Below are positions 49,768 through 59,613 of a stretch of DNA of 64,000 nt, one piece after another. The position numbers and the translations under genes were made by a program. Under the pieces are notes generated by a model. The model did not search any database, was not told the DNA's origin, and was given only the letters and a program-made list of their open reading frames with translations. This DNA is from DASXVX01 sp036504075 (GTDB taxonomy: Bacteria > Bacillota > Sulfobacillia > Symbiobacteriales > Symbiobacteriaceae): contig DASXVX010000012.1 in NCBI GenBank assembly GCA_036504075.1, positions 3,372-67,371 on the forward strand, given 5' to 3'. How positions within the stretch are numbered: position 1 is the first letter of the stretch; every line of letters starts with the position of its first letter.

Positions 49768-51075
49768 TTACGCCTCCACCCGGATCACGTTGTCCACCCG
49801 GCGGACCATCGGCAGTTCCTCCAGCCGGCGGACCACCGCCCGCATCGCAGCCTCCGATACCCGGTGGGTCCGCAGTACGACTTCGGCTTCATCGCCGTTG
49901 TCCAGCCGGTCCGGCCCGCCGTTGGTCTGAATGATCTGGGCGATCGATGCACCCTCGAAGCCGAAGGCGTCCGCCACCCGGGCCAGCGTGCCGGGTTTGT
50001 CCCCGACGGTGAGCCGCAGGTAGTAGATCGATTCCACCTTCCCCATGTCCATGACCTGCTTGTCGAACAGGCAGGTGCAGGCGTCGCCCGCCCGGCGCCC
50101 CGGCGTCCGCTTCGAGAGCGCCGCCGCGATCAGATCGCCCACCACCGCCGAAGCCGTCGGCCCGGCGCCTGCGCCCCGGCCCATAAACATGGTCTCGCCG
50201 ATCGGATCGCCCAGCGTGAAGATGGCGTTCAGCGACCCACTCACCGCTGCCAGCGGATGCTCGGCGGGAATGAAAGCCGGATGCACCCGGGCTTCAATCT
50301 CCCCGTCCACTTCCTTGGCAATGGCCAGCAGTTTGATCGTCCACCCCAGCCGCTTGCCGTACTCGATATCCCGCGGCGTAATTTTCGTAATGCCTTCCGT
50401 AAAGACCATCCCCGGCTTCACCCGCGTCATGAACGCGATCGAAGCCAGAATCGCCAGCTTGCGGCCCGCGTCCAGCCCCTCGACATCGGCCGTGGGGTCG
50501 GGTTCGGCGTAGCCCAAGTCCTGAGCCTCTTTCAAGGCCACCTCATACGGCTTGCCGAACTGCGACATTTGCGTGAGGATGTAGTTCGTCGTGCCGTTGA
50601 CAATGCCCATCACTTTCTGCATCCGGTTAGCCGCCATGCCTTCCTTCAGCGGCCGGATGACCGGAATACCGCCGCCCACGCTGGCTTCAAAGTAAAGCTC
50701 GGCGTCGCCGATGTCGCCGGCGTCGTACAGGTTCTGGCCATACTCCGCCATGACGTCCTTGTTGGCCGTGACCACGGTCTTACCGGCCTTCAGGGCTTCG
50801 ACCATGTAGCTGCGGGCCGGCTCGATTCCACCCATCAGTTCCACCACAATCTTGATCGACGGATCCCCGAGAATCTCCGAAACGTCTTCCGTCAGCGGCA
50901 AGCCTTCTGCTCCCGGGCGGGGCTTCTTGGGGTCCCGCACCAGGACTTTGGCCACTTCCAGGTGGAGGCCGGTCGTCGCGCGGATGATCTCGCCGTTCTC
51001 CCGCAGGAGTTTGGCCACACCCGCTCCAACCGTTCCAAGGCCCAGAAGGCCGATTCGCATCGTCGTGTTCTCCAT
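49768..51075 (-). CDS. hom: Homoserine dehydrogenase
   Basis: A 435-residue NAD(P)-dependent enzyme reducing aspartate semialdehyde to homoserine, on the path to threonine and methionine. Rossmann motif IGLLGLGTVGAGVAKLL; GIEPARSYMVEALKAGKTVVTANK; catalytic region GGGIPVIRPLKEGMA...GIVNGTTNYIL; PDPTADVEGLDAGRKLAIL; C-terminal ACT domain (YYLRLTVGDKPGTLARVADA) for threonine feedback. ATG 51075 behind GAGGAGG. Confidence 0.96.
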   Translation of the reverse strand: MENTTMRIGLLGLGTVGAGVAKLLRENGEIIRATTGLHLEVAKVLVRDPKKPRPGAEGLPLTEDVSEILGDPSIKIVVELMGGIEPARSYMVEALKAGKTVVTANKDVMAEYGQNLYDAGDIGDAELYFEASVGGGIPVIRPLKEGMAANRMQKVMGIVNGTTNYILTQMSQFGKPYEVALKEAQDLGYAEPDPTADVEGLDAGRKLAILASIAFMTRVKPGMVFTEGITKITPRDIEYGKRLGWTIKLLAIAKEVDGEIEARVHPAFIPAEHPLAAVSGSLNAIFTLGDPIGETMFMGRGAGAGPTASAVVGDLIAAALSKRTPGRRAGDACTCLFDKQVMDMGKVESIYYLRLTVGDKPGTLARVADAFGFEGASIAQIIQTNGGPDRLDNGDEAEVVLRTHRVSEAAMRAVVRRLEELPMVRRVDNVIRVEA

Positions 51076-51190
51076 GGCTGCACCCAGGCCTCCTCTTGAG
51101 ATATATTCTGGTAAATTTCGCAGACACGCCGAACCTTCCTGCTACCGTGACAAGAAAGGTTCTATAGTTCGAACGGCGAATTCGTGAGGC

Positions 51191-51838
51191 ATGAACACAC
51201 GCGCACTTTACGATCACGCGTTGACGCATCTGGAGGCCACGGACCCCGACCCGCAGGGATGCCTGGCCAAATGGCGGGCCGAGCGGCCGGAGCGCTGCAC
51301 CGACCGGGACCTGCTCATGGAGTATGGCTGGGTTGTCATCGCCTGTGGCCTTACCCCGCACGTGGTCTACAAGCACTGGCCTGCCCTCACCGAAGCGTTC
51401 TGGGACTGGCACCCGGAAGCGGTCGCGAAACGCCCCCTGGACGTCCGTATCGCCGCCCTGGGCGTCATGAGGAACCCGCGGAAAATCGGCCACATTATCG
51501 ATTTCGCCGAAGACCTGGCCCGGGCGCCGGGACTGATGGTGCGCCTCGCCGCGGCCCCGGTAAAAGAGGTGCTGGCGAAGCTCTCCACGCTCCCCTTCGT
51601 CGGGGCCAACAACCGCTACCACCTGGCCCGCAACCTCGGGTACGACGTGGTGGTGAAGACCGGCCCCGTGCCGAGGCTGGCGGCTTTTCTCGAGACCACC
51701 GCCGAAGATCTGTGCCGCCGCATCGCCGATGAAACCGGCGAGCGCATCCGCACGGTCGACCTGGTGCTCTGGAACTGGGGCTACCAGGTCGGCGACCAGG
51801 CCATGAAAGAGATGGCCTCGCTATTTCGCCTGCTCTAA
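51191..51838 (+). CDS. Conserved hypothetical protein, possible helix-hairpin-helix fold
   Basis: A 215-residue, mostly helical soluble protein of no family I can name. The stretch LSTLPFVGANNRYHLARNLGYDVVVKTGPVPRLA-type region (about residues 135-170) resembles the helix-hairpin-helix of DNA glycosylases (here I see P-F-V-G-x-N-N-x-Y-H-L-A-x-N-L-G), but a catalytic Asp cannot be assigned. ATG 51191 follows GTGAGGC. Its last 18 bp overlap the convergent helicase gene. Confidence 0.65.
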   Translation: MNTRALYDHALTHLEATDPDPQGCLAKWRAERPERCTDRDLLMEYGWVVIACGLTPHVVYKHWPALTEAFWDWHPEAVAKRPLDVRIAALGVMRNPRKIGHIIDFAEDLARAPGLMVRLAAAPVKEVLAKLSTLPFVGANNRYHLARNLGYDVVVKTGPVPRLAAFLETTAEDLCRRIADETGERIRTVDLVLWNWGYQVGDQAMKEMASLFRLL

Positions 51839-53791
51839 CGGGGCAAACCCCGCCACCCGCTCCAGGTCGTCGGTCCGCTCCGCATCCTCCGGCAGCACGT
51901 CCAGCACGTCGTCCGCCCAAGGTTCGGCGAGGAACGACCGGTCCAGCAAGGCCAGCACGCCCCGGTCCTGCGTCGTCCGAATCAGCCGGCCCGCCCCCTG
52001 CTTCAGCTTCAGCAGCATCTCCGGCACGTCGACGGCCAGCGTGGGGTCCTCCCCCAGGGCCTCGGCCTGGGCCCGGCGCTCCCGAATCAGCGGGTCGTGC
52101 GCCGGGAACGGCAGGTGCGGGATGGCGCAGCAGGAGAGCGAAGCCCCCGGCACGTCCACCCCTTCCCAGAAAGTCGACCCGAACAGCACCGACGAAAGGT
52201 CGCTCCGGAACCGCTCCAGCATGGCGCCCCGGTCGCCGTCGCCCTCGAAGAGGAGCGTCCACGGCAACGCCAGGGGCGCCAGCTTTTGCTTATACCGGCG
52301 CACCTCCGCCAGCGAGTTCAGCAGCACCAGCGTCCGGCCGTTCATGGCGCGAATGACCGCCAGCGTCTGCTCAATCTCATCCCCGTCCGCCGGCGGCTGG
52401 TAGACCAGCGCCTGCTCACCCAGATCAAACGGCACGCCCACTTTCGAGGCGTCGTACTCCTTCAGTTGCAGCACCCGGGCCATGTAGCCCGGCTCCAAGG
52501 TCGCCGAAGAGAAAATCAGCGGCGTGCCGGGAGTCAGCCGCCCCGGCCCGAACAGCGTCAGCGGACGCCGGGGCACCACCCAGAGGTCCTCCCCTTCCAC
52601 CCAGGGCACCGACTGCTCTGACCGGAACAGCGCCAGCGCCGCCGTCACGTCATCCAGCCGCCCCTGAAACGCCCGCAAGGTTAGCTCGACTTCGTGGCCC
52701 TCGTTCATGGCCTCTTCGGTCGACATCTCGTCCTGCAGTCCGGCGACCGCCCGGACCAGCCGTTCGGCGGCCGCCATGACCGCCCCCTCCCGGGAGACGT
52801 CCCGCTTGCCCTCTCCCGGCTGCGCCGCCGCCAGCGTCGTGGTCACGAACTCCCGGCTCGCCCGCTTGGCGCCCGCCAGCGCCTTCACCAGGAACTCATG
52901 GCTCGCCCGCCGGGCCTCCGCGAGGGCATAGGACAGCCCCGGCCGGTCGGCATACTCCGCAATCAGCTCCAGCGTGTTCTTCAGCCGCCGGGCGCTCAGT
53001 TGAAAGCCCTGGATTCGCTGCCAGGTCTCCGGCAAGTGATGCCCCTCGTCGAGCACCACCCCCGAGTAGGCCGGCAGAAAGGGCATCTGCCGCCCTTCCT
53101 GTCGGTCCGCCCGGGTCAGCAGGTCCCGGGCAAAGAGCCGGTGGTCGCAGACGACCAGGTCCCCGGCCTCCCGGTACTGCCGCCGGGCCGCCATCACATG
53201 GCAGTGTCCCCGCCGGTTACAGGTGTCGCACGGCAGCGACGGATCCCAGCCAAAATGGCCCCAGAGTTCATCCGCAACCTCAGGCACTTCGGTCCGGGCA
53301 CCGGTCGCCGTCTTCCCGGCCCAGTCCTGGAACGCCTTCCAGCCCTTCAGATGCTGCTCGGTAAACATCCGGTCCACCTTGATTTCGCACACGTACTCCC
53401 CGGGGTCCGCTGCCACCCGGGCGTCAATGTCCAGGTGCAGAAGCCGGGAGAGCGTCTGGATGTCGCCGTCCGGGTTCCCCAGCTGCGCCTGCAGCACCCC
53501 CGTGGCGCTCGCGACCAGCACCGGCTTCCCCTTGAAGCGGGCATAACAGACCGCCGGGAGCAGGTAGGCAAAGGTTTTCCCCGTGCCCGGCCCCGCTTCC
53601 GCGAAGAGCGTCGTCCCGTCCGCCAGCGCCCGAGCCATCCGGAACGCCGTATAGATCTGCTCTTCCCGGACTTCGTAGCCCCGGGCCGGCAGTTCATCGT
53701 AGAAGACCCGCCCCAGCCAGTCCGTAAGCTGGGTGCTGAACTCCTGCTGGTTACGGGCGGCAAACGGCAACTTCGTCCAACTGATCTGCAA
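51821..53791 (-). CDS. DinG/XPD-type ATP-dependent DNA helicase
   Basis: A 656-residue superfamily 2 helicase. Walker A AEAGPGTGKTFAYLLPAV; iron-sulfur cysteines consistent with YVCEIKV and PCDTCNRRGHCHV (four Cys); DEGH box VVLDEGHHLPE; C-terminal motifs SSVLFGSTFWEGVDVPG and QGAGRLIRTTQDRG. No exonuclease domain, unlike Bacillus DinG. Unwinds 5'-3', acting on R-loops or damage intermediates. ATG 53791 behind AAGGAGAC. Confidence 0.92.
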   Translation of the reverse strand: MQISWTKLPFAARNQQEFSTQLTDWLGRVFYDELPARGYEVREEQIYTAFRMARALADGTTLFAEAGPGTGKTFAYLLPAVCYARFKGKPVLVASATGVLQAQLGNPDGDIQTLSRLLHLDIDARVAADPGEYVCEIKVDRMFTEQHLKGWKAFQDWAGKTATGARTEVPEVADELWGHFGWDPSLPCDTCNRRGHCHVMAARRQYREAGDLVVCDHRLFARDLLTRADRQEGRQMPFLPAYSGVVLDEGHHLPETWQRIQGFQLSARRLKNTLELIAEYADRPGLSYALAEARRASHEFLVKALAGAKRASREFVTTTLAAAQPGEGKRDVSREGAVMAAAERLVRAVAGLQDEMSTEEAMNEGHEVELTLRAFQGRLDDVTAALALFRSEQSVPWVEGEDLWVVPRRPLTLFGPGRLTPGTPLIFSSATLEPGYMARVLQLKEYDASKVGVPFDLGEQALVYQPPADGDEIEQTLAVIRAMNGRTLVLLNSLAEVRRYKQKLAPLALPWTLLFEGDGDRGAMLERFRSDLSSVLFGSTFWEGVDVPGASLSCCAIPHLPFPAHDPLIRERRAQAEALGEDPTLAVDVPEMLLKLKQGAGRLIRTTQDRGVLALLDRSFLAEPWADDVLDVLPEDAERTDDLERVAGFAPLEQAK

Positions 53792-53861
53792 GGAGACCCC
53801 TCCCGCCGGTCGATACTCTCGGCCCGCCTAGTGTACTACCAGATTCGGATCACTTACAGGC

Positions 53862-53940
53862 TTGAAATTTTAGGAAATTCGTGGTACACTGAGGGTGAAG
53901 TGAAGGGCTGTAGCGCAAACGCGTTACAGCCTTCTTTGTT
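53862..53940 (+). ncRNA. Candidate short transcript (promoter plus terminator)
   Basis: TTGAAA (53862-53867), 17-bp spacer, TACACT (53885-53890), then 15-20 bp later a GGCTGTA...TACAGCC hairpin (53906-53931) with TTCTTTGTT. This would give a transcript of only about 45 nt and no gene follows in that direction. The rest of 53792-54102 shows no gene. Confidence 0.4.
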
Positions 53941-54065
53941 GGCGTCTGCCCGTTGGCGGCTGTAATTGGAGGCTGTATAAGTATACACTTCATCCAGCGA
54001 ACTACTACCCCGCCTGCCATAAGATGCTACCATTGAGGCCAAAACATTCACTGCGGCAAAGACAT

Positions 54066-54095
54066 GACTCCCGCCGGCCGCCCGGCGGGAGTCTC
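54066..54095 (-). terminator. Terminator after the first pruA gene
   Basis: GACTCCCGCCGG/CCGGCGGGAGTC stem, 10 bp behind the stop on the minus strand; weak T-tract. Confidence 0.65.
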
Positions 54096-54102
54096 GTTGT
54101 GC

Positions 54103-55665
54103 CTAGAGCTTTTCGCTGACCGCCTTGGCCTGGGTAAAGAGGAACAGGTAGTCCCGCCCGCCGGCCTTGGAGTCGGTCCCCGACATATTGAAGCCGCCGA
54201 ACGGATGCACGTCCACCAGGGCGCCCGTCGACTTCCGGTTGAAGTAGAGGTTGCCTACGAAGTAATGCTCCCGGGCATATTCGAGATGCGCCCGGTTCCG
54301 GGAGTAGACCGAACCCGTCAGGCCGAACTCCGTGTCGTTGGCGATCCGAATGGCATCTTCGAACGACTCCGCCTTGTGAATCGCCAGCACCGGGCCAAAA
54401 ATCTCCTCCTGGCCGATGCGGGCGTGGGGGTCCACGTCGGCGATTACCGTCGGCTCAATGAAGTAGCCGCCCGTGTCCGCGGCGATCGGGCTCGGCCCGC
54501 CGCCCGTGAGCACCCGCCCTTCCTTGCGGCCGATTTCGATGTACCCCAGTACCGACTCGTAAGCACTCTTGTCCGCCACCGGCCCCTGGTTGATCATCGG
54601 GTTCCGGGTGTCGCCCTGCACCAGATTATTCGTCCGCTCCATGATCAGGTCCAGCATGGCGTCGTAGACGTCCTGGTGGATGATCGCCTTGGAGCAGGCC
54701 GAGCACTTCTGGCCCTGGAAGCCGAAGGCGCTGGCGACGATGCCCGTGGCCGCCTCCACCAGGTTCGTCTCCTTGTCCACGACGATGCAGTCCTTGCCGC
54801 CCATCTCCGCGACCACCCGCTTGATCCACTTCTGGCCCGGCGCCGGCTTGGAAGCCGTCTCTGTGATGTGCAGGCCCACTTCCTTGGAGCCGGTGAAGGC
54901 GATGAACCGGGTCTGCGGATGCGCCACCAGGTAGTCGCCCACGGAACCGCCCGGGCCCGGCAGGAAGTTGAGCACGCCCGTCGGCAGCCCCGCCTCTTCC
55001 ATGATCTCCACGAACTTGGCCGCGATCACCGGCGTAATCGAAGCCGGCTTCAGGATGACGCTGTTGCCCGCTACGATTGCCGCCGAAGCCATGCCCACCA
55101 TGATGGCGCCGGGGAAGTTCCAGGGCGGAATCACCAGGCCCACGCCCAGGGGGATGTAATAAAGCTCGTTGTCCTCGCCCGGAATGCGGGTCAGCGGCTG
55201 CGGATCGGCCAGGCGCATCATCTCCCGGCCATAGAACTCCAGGAAGTCGATCGCCTCCGCCGTGTCGGCGTCCGCCTCGACCCACGACTTGCCGATCTCC
55301 AGGACCATCACGGCCGAAAACTCGTGCTTGCGCTCCCGGAGAATCCGAGCCGCCCGCAGGAGCACCCGGGCTCGGGCCTTCGGATCGACGTGCCGCCACA
55401 TCTCGAACGCGCAGAGGGCCTCGTTCATGGCCTTCTCTGCAAGGTCCTTGTTCGCCTTGCCCACGTAACCGACGACTTCCGCCGGGTTGCACGGATTCGT
55501 TGAAACGATCTTCTCCAGGGTCGAAACCCGCTCGCCGCCGATCACGAGCGGATACTCCCGCCCGAACTGGCTCTCCACAAGCTCAAGCGCTCCTCGGAAC
55601 GCCCGGATATTCTCTTCACCCGCAAAATCGGTCAGGGGTTCATTGCGAAATGGAGCCACGCCCAT
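54103..55665 (-). CDS. pruA: L-glutamate gamma-semialdehyde dehydrogenase (copy 1)
   Basis: A 520-residue aldehyde dehydrogenase oxidising glutamate semialdehyde (from proline or arginine) to glutamate. Seen: PPWNFPGAIMVGMASAAIVAGN, general-base Glu in VVAEMGGKDCIVVD, catalytic Cys in FGFQGQKCSACSKAI, EEIFGPVLAIHKAESF and HPFGGFNMSGTDSKAGG. This is the RocA/PruA Gram-positive type. ATG 55665 follows GGGAGG. No proline dehydrogenase adjoins. A paralogue lies at 59674. Confidence 0.94.
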   Translation of the reverse strand: MGVAPFRNEPLTDFAGEENIRAFRGALELVESQFGREYPLVIGGERVSTLEKIVSTNPCNPAEVVGYVGKANKDLAEKAMNEALCAFEMWRHVDPKARARVLLRAARILRERKHEFSAVMVLEIGKSWVEADADTAEAIDFLEFYGREMMRLADPQPLTRIPGEDNELYYIPLGVGLVIPPWNFPGAIMVGMASAAIVAGNSVILKPASITPVIAAKFVEIMEEAGLPTGVLNFLPGPGGSVGDYLVAHPQTRFIAFTGSKEVGLHITETASKPAPGQKWIKRVVAEMGGKDCIVVDKETNLVEAATGIVASAFGFQGQKCSACSKAIIHQDVYDAMLDLIMERTNNLVQGDTRNPMINQGPVADKSAYESVLGYIEIGRKEGRVLTGGGPSPIAADTGGYFIEPTVIADVDPHARIGQEEIFGPVLAIHKAESFEDAIRIANDTEFGLTGSVYSRNRAHLEYAREHYFVGNLYFNRKSTGALVDVHPFGGFNMSGTDSKAGGRDYLFLFTQAKAVSEKL

Positions 55666-55782
55666 AAAACAACCTCCCACATCCGGACTGGTAACACCAG
55701 ATAGTTCGACCCACGCGTTTTGGGTTCCTTCTGTAATACCAAATAGCTATGTCAAAACCAGACGCCATAGCCGGCACCAGAT

Positions 55783-55814
55783 AAAAGCGGCAGGCCCACA
55801 GGCCTGCCGCTTTG
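55783..55814. terminator. Terminator after the HAD-IB gene
   Basis: AAAGCGGCAGGCC-ACA-GGCCTGCCGCTTT perfect stem with A and T tracts at both ends. Confidence 0.88.
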
Positions 55815-55834
55815 CGCTTATCCGCTCTGAAAGG

Positions 55835-56497
55835 TTAGCCCGTCAGCACCCGCCAGCCCCGGGCCACAGCGACCCGCTGCAGGTCCGGGGCCGGACAAAC
55901 GACGACCGGCTCGGCGCTCATCTCCAGCATGGGCAGGTCCGGCAATGTATCCCCATAGGCAGTGGTCAGCCGCCCACCGTTCAGGTAAACTGCCAGTTGT
56001 TCCGCTTTGGCCTGCCCGGCATTTACCGGTCCCGCCAGGAGCCCGGTCAGCTTGCCCGCCACAAACTCCAGCGGCGTCCCCAGGGCCTCCGCGCCCATCC
56101 GGTCGGCAAACGCCTGCAGCACCGGCAGGTAGGTCCCCGAAGCGACGATCACCCGCCGCCCCGCCGCCCGGTGCCGGAGCAACTCCGCCAGCACCTCCGG
56201 CCGGCGCTTTGGCCAGAGTTCCTGCTCCACCACCCACTCGGACAGCGCCGCCATCTCCGCAATGGACAGGCCCGCCAGCAGCTTCACCATCGCCCGCATC
56301 CACTCAGCCCGGAACCGCTGCTCCTGAATGAAGCCAATCCTGGCCAGCAACACCCCGGGAACGTGCAGCGCAAAAAACGTCCGGTAGGCCAGCCCCCGTC
56401 CGTGTGTCGCCAGGTACCGCCCGACCCCTTTCCAGGTCTCCCCCGTCGTCAGGGTGCCCTCCAGGTCCGAAGCCACAACCCCGGTCAGTCCGCTCAT
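55835..56497 (-). CDS. HAD-IB family phosphatase (SerB-like fold)
   Basis: A 220-residue HAD phosphatase. Motif I VASDLEGTLTTGETW (nucleophile Asp; the second position is Glu where Asp is usual), motif II VIVASGTYLPVLQ, motif III/IV YGDTLPDLPMLEMS. Overall close to phosphoserine phosphatase-like HAD-IB proteins; the D-x-E change argues against a standard SerB. ATG 56497 has GAGCGAGC upstream. Substrate unknown. Confidence 0.8.
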   Translation of the reverse strand: MSGLTGVVASDLEGTLTTGETWKGVGRYLATHGRGLAYRTFFALHVPGVLLARIGFIQEQRFRAEWMRAMVKLLAGLSIAEMAALSEWVVEQELWPKRRPEVLAELLRHRAAGRRVIVASGTYLPVLQAFADRMGAEALGTPLEFVAGKLTGLLAGPVNAGQAKAEQLAVYLNGGRLTTAYGDTLPDLPMLEMSAEPVVVCPAPDLQRVAVARGWRVLTG

Positions 56498-56643
56498 AGC
56501 TCGCTCTTTTCCACCTTTTTAGGTTATCAAGGCACCAGCAATTCGACAGACGACCACCCCGTTCCTGTAGTTGACATCGTTCGAGGGAAGTTGAACCATT
56601 GTTCTTGTTAAAGCCTTAACGTTTAGGGGGAGGGCAGAGCATC

Positions 56644-59613
56644 GTGAGCAAAAAGAAGATCCATCGCATCGGCTGGGGGGTGCTGGTCGTCTGGGTCGTC
56701 ATCATCGCCTTGTCGGCGTTTTTTGCGCCGAAGCTGGGCAGCGTGCTCCAGGCCGGCAGTTCCTCAACGCCGGGCAGCGAAAGCGACCGGGCCGGCGCGC
56801 TGATGGGCGAGGAGCTATACGGCGCCGACAAGACCGAAGACCTGCTGTTGGTGATCAGCGCCGAAACCGTGCGGGTGGCCGACCCCGCCTTCAAACACGA
56901 GGCAGACGTGCTCATCGCCGAGGCCGCCAAGCTGCACGGCGTGGAGCGGATCAGCACCTGGTGGGACACCGGCGACACCCGGCTGCTCGGTCGGGACGAG
57001 CGCAGCACGTTCCTCGTGGTCAGTGCCCGAGTCTCCGGCGACGAGGCCGAGGATGTGTTGGTGCCCGCCCTGCGGGAGCTGGCAGCCCAGGCGCCACCCG
57101 GCTTTCAGGTCCATGTGACCGGCGGGGCCGCCATCGGCGCCGACCTGGTCCACGAAGCCATGAACGCCGTCAGCAAGTCCGATCTCTTCGTCGTGCCGGC
57201 GGTCCTGGTCATCCTGGCGCTGATTTTCGGCTCCCTCGTGGCGGGCATCCTGCCGCTGGGCCTGGGACTGGTCAGCGTCCTGGTCACCATGGCGCTCTTC
57301 TACTTTTACGCCCGAGTCAGCCCCACCGACAACACCACTCCCGCCGTGGTCTCCATGCTGGGCGTCGGCGTCGGCGTGGACTACTCGCTCTTCATGGTCA
57401 CCCGTTTCCGCGAGGAACTGGCCCACGGGCGGGACAGCTGGCATGCCATGAAGCGCACCCTCTCCACGGCGGGCAAGGCCGTCGCCTTCTCGGGTGCAAC
57501 GGTCATCGTCAGCGTCGCCAGCCTGCTCATCGTCAACAACCCGCTATTCCGGTCCCTGGCGATTGCCATGATGCTGGTGGTGCTGGTCGCCGTACTGGTC
57601 GCGGTCACCCTGCTGCCGACCGTGCTGTTCCTCCTGGGCCACCGGGTCAACTCCCTCCGCATCCCGCTCCCGCACACCAAGGTAGCGGCCTCAGGCGACG
57701 GCTTCTGGCGCCGGTGGGCGCAGGCCGTCATGAGCCGCCCCTGGCTGTTCGCGACGGTGGCCGTCGTGCCGTTGCTCGCCCTGGCATACCCGGCCGCCGG
57801 CCTGAACACCGGCTGGCCCAACGTCAGCCTGCTCTCGGCGAAATCGGACGCCCGTCAGGGCTACGAAGTCCTCAAGCAGCAGTTCGATGAGGGGACCATG
57901 CAGCCCATCAGCGTGCTGGTCCAGGTCAAGACCGGCACCGTGGCCGATGCGCAGAACCTGCCGAAAATCTACGCCCTGACCCGGGAGATCAAAGCGGACC
58001 CGGCCGTCTCCGGCGTGGTCAGCTACGTCAGCCTCAAAGATGGTTGGGACCTGGCCAATTACCAGGACCTCTACATCGACCACCCGGCGCAACTGGCCGA
58101 CCTGCCCGGCCGCCTCTCGGAAAGCTCCAGCGGCATGGCGCAGGCGGTCACGTCGCTCAAAGAGATTCGGACCGGCCTGAACACCATGGCCACCCGGGTC
58201 CCCGACCTGGCCGCCGGCCTTCAGTCCAGCAGCGGCGGCACCGGGTCCATTCAGGCCGGCATCGGCCAGGCCCGGGCGGGCCTGCAGCAAATCGCCGCCC
58301 AGTTCAGCCAGGGCGCCAGGGACCTCGAGGCGCTCGCGCAGGCCCTGACTCAGGCCGAAAGCCTCCTCGCCCAAGCCACGAACGACCTTGATGCCATGCA
58401 GCCCCAGTCCAAAGCCGATCCCAAATACCCGGCCATCTATCAGAACGTAGCCACCGCCCGCGGCATTCTGGCCGGTGGGCAGGGCCATCCCGGCACCGCT
58501 GTTGCCGTCCAGACCACCGCCACCTCCCTGCAGACTGCCGGGGCCGCCCTGGCCCAAATGGCCGGCCAACTGAGCGGCGCCGAGGACGGACTCGCCCGCA
58601 TCAGCGGCGGCCTCACGGTCAGCAGCGGCGCCGTCACCGATACCGCCGTGTCGCTCACGAAAGTCGTCGACGGTCTCGACCGGCTGATCCCCGGCCTGAA
58701 TCAGGCCGCCACGGGACTCCAGCAAGCCGGGCAAGAGGCCGGGCAGGTAGACCTGCGCCCGGTGCTCACCAGGGGCGACTTTGGCCTTCGGCTCATGATG
58801 GCCGGCGGCGGCAAAGCTGCACAGGATGCCATCCCGGACCTCGTCAACATCAATCGGGCGGCCAACGTCGCCCGGCTCATGGTCATTCCGAAGCAGGGCG
58901 CCGACGCCCCGGAAACCAAGGCCCTGGTGCACCGTCTGCGCACCCTCGCCCCCCGATACACCGACGGCCTCGGCACCATCCTGGTGGGCGGCAGCACCGC
59001 CGAGCAGTTGGACTACAACGACCAGATCAAGTGGGCGCTGCCACGGGTCATCGGGCTGGTGCTGCTGATCACCTTCGTAGTGCTGCTGGTGCTGCTCCGT
59101 TCCATCCTCTTGCCGCTGAAGGCGATCATCATGAATACGCTCTCGGTGCTTGCGGCGTATGGCGCTCTGGTGCTGGTCTTCGAAGACGGCTTCCTCTCCG
59201 GGCCGCTTGGCTTCAAGCCCCTGGGCTACGTGGGGTCGCCCACCATCGTTCTCCTGTTCGCCGTGCTCTTCGGCCTCTCCATGGACTACGAAGTCTTCCT
59301 GCTCAGCCGGATCAAGGAGGCATACGACCGGACCGGCCGCAACGAGGAAGCCGTCGCCATCGGCCTGGAGCAGACGGCCGGCATCATCACCGGCGCCGCC
59401 ACCATCATGCTGGTGGTCTTTGCGACGTTCCTGGTGAACGGCATGATCACCATCAAGGAGTTCGGCGTCGGCCTGTTCGTGGCGGTCCTCCTCGACGCCA
59501 CGCTCATTCGGATCATCCTGGTGCCCGCTTTCATGCGCCTCATGGGCGACTGGAACTGGTGGGCACCCGCCTGGCTCCTGAAGATCCTGCCTAAGCTAGA
59601 GGCCGGCCACTAA
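56644..59613 (+). CDS. MMPL/RND-family transporter
   Basis: A 989-residue inner-membrane transporter with about 12 helices: helix 1, an outside domain, helices 2-6 (VSMLGVGVGVDYSLFMVTRFREE), a large second outside domain, helices 7-12 (LFAVLFGLSMDYEVFLLSRIKE). Residues about 490-700 of the second outside domain are long Ala/Gly/Gln-rich helices (coiled-coil, YhgE/Pip-like). MMPL proteins export lipids or drugs. GTG 56644 follows GGGGGAGGG. Its stop codon lies in the first copy of a 40-bp tandem repeat. Confidence 0.9.
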   Translation: MSKKKIHRIGWGVLVVWVVIIALSAFFAPKLGSVLQAGSSSTPGSESDRAGALMGEELYGADKTEDLLLVISAETVRVADPAFKHEADVLIAEAAKLHGVERISTWWDTGDTRLLGRDERSTFLVVSARVSGDEAEDVLVPALRELAAQAPPGFQVHVTGGAAIGADLVHEAMNAVSKSDLFVVPAVLVILALIFGSLVAGILPLGLGLVSVLVTMALFYFYARVSPTDNTTPAVVSMLGVGVGVDYSLFMVTRFREELAHGRDSWHAMKRTLSTAGKAVAFSGATVIVSVASLLIVNNPLFRSLAIAMMLVVLVAVLVAVTLLPTVLFLLGHRVNSLRIPLPHTKVAASGDGFWRRWAQAVMSRPWLFATVAVVPLLALAYPAAGLNTGWPNVSLLSAKSDARQGYEVLKQQFDEGTMQPISVLVQVKTGTVADAQNLPKIYALTREIKADPAVSGVVSYVSLKDGWDLANYQDLYIDHPAQLADLPGRLSESSSGMAQAVTSLKEIRTGLNTMATRVPDLAAGLQSSSGGTGSIQAGIGQARAGLQQIAAQFSQGARDLEALAQALTQAESLLAQATNDLDAMQPQSKADPKYPAIYQNVATARGILAGGQGHPGTAVAVQTTATSLQTAGAALAQMAGQLSGAEDGLARISGGLTVSSGAVTDTAVSLTKVVDGLDRLIPGLNQAATGLQQAGQEAGQVDLRPVLTRGDFGLRLMMAGGGKAAQDAIPDLVNINRAANVARLMVIPKQGADAPETKALVHRLRTLAPRYTDGLGTILVGGSTAEQLDYNDQIKWALPRVIGLVLLITFVVLLVLLRSILLPLKAIIMNTLSVLAAYGALVLVFEDGFLSGPLGFKPLGYVGSPTIVLLFAVLFGLSMDYEVFLLSRIKEAYDRTGRNEEAVAIGLEQTAGIITGAATIMLVVFATFLVNGMITIKEFGVGLFVAVLLDATLIRIILVPAFMRLMGDWNWWAPAWLLKILPKLEAGH

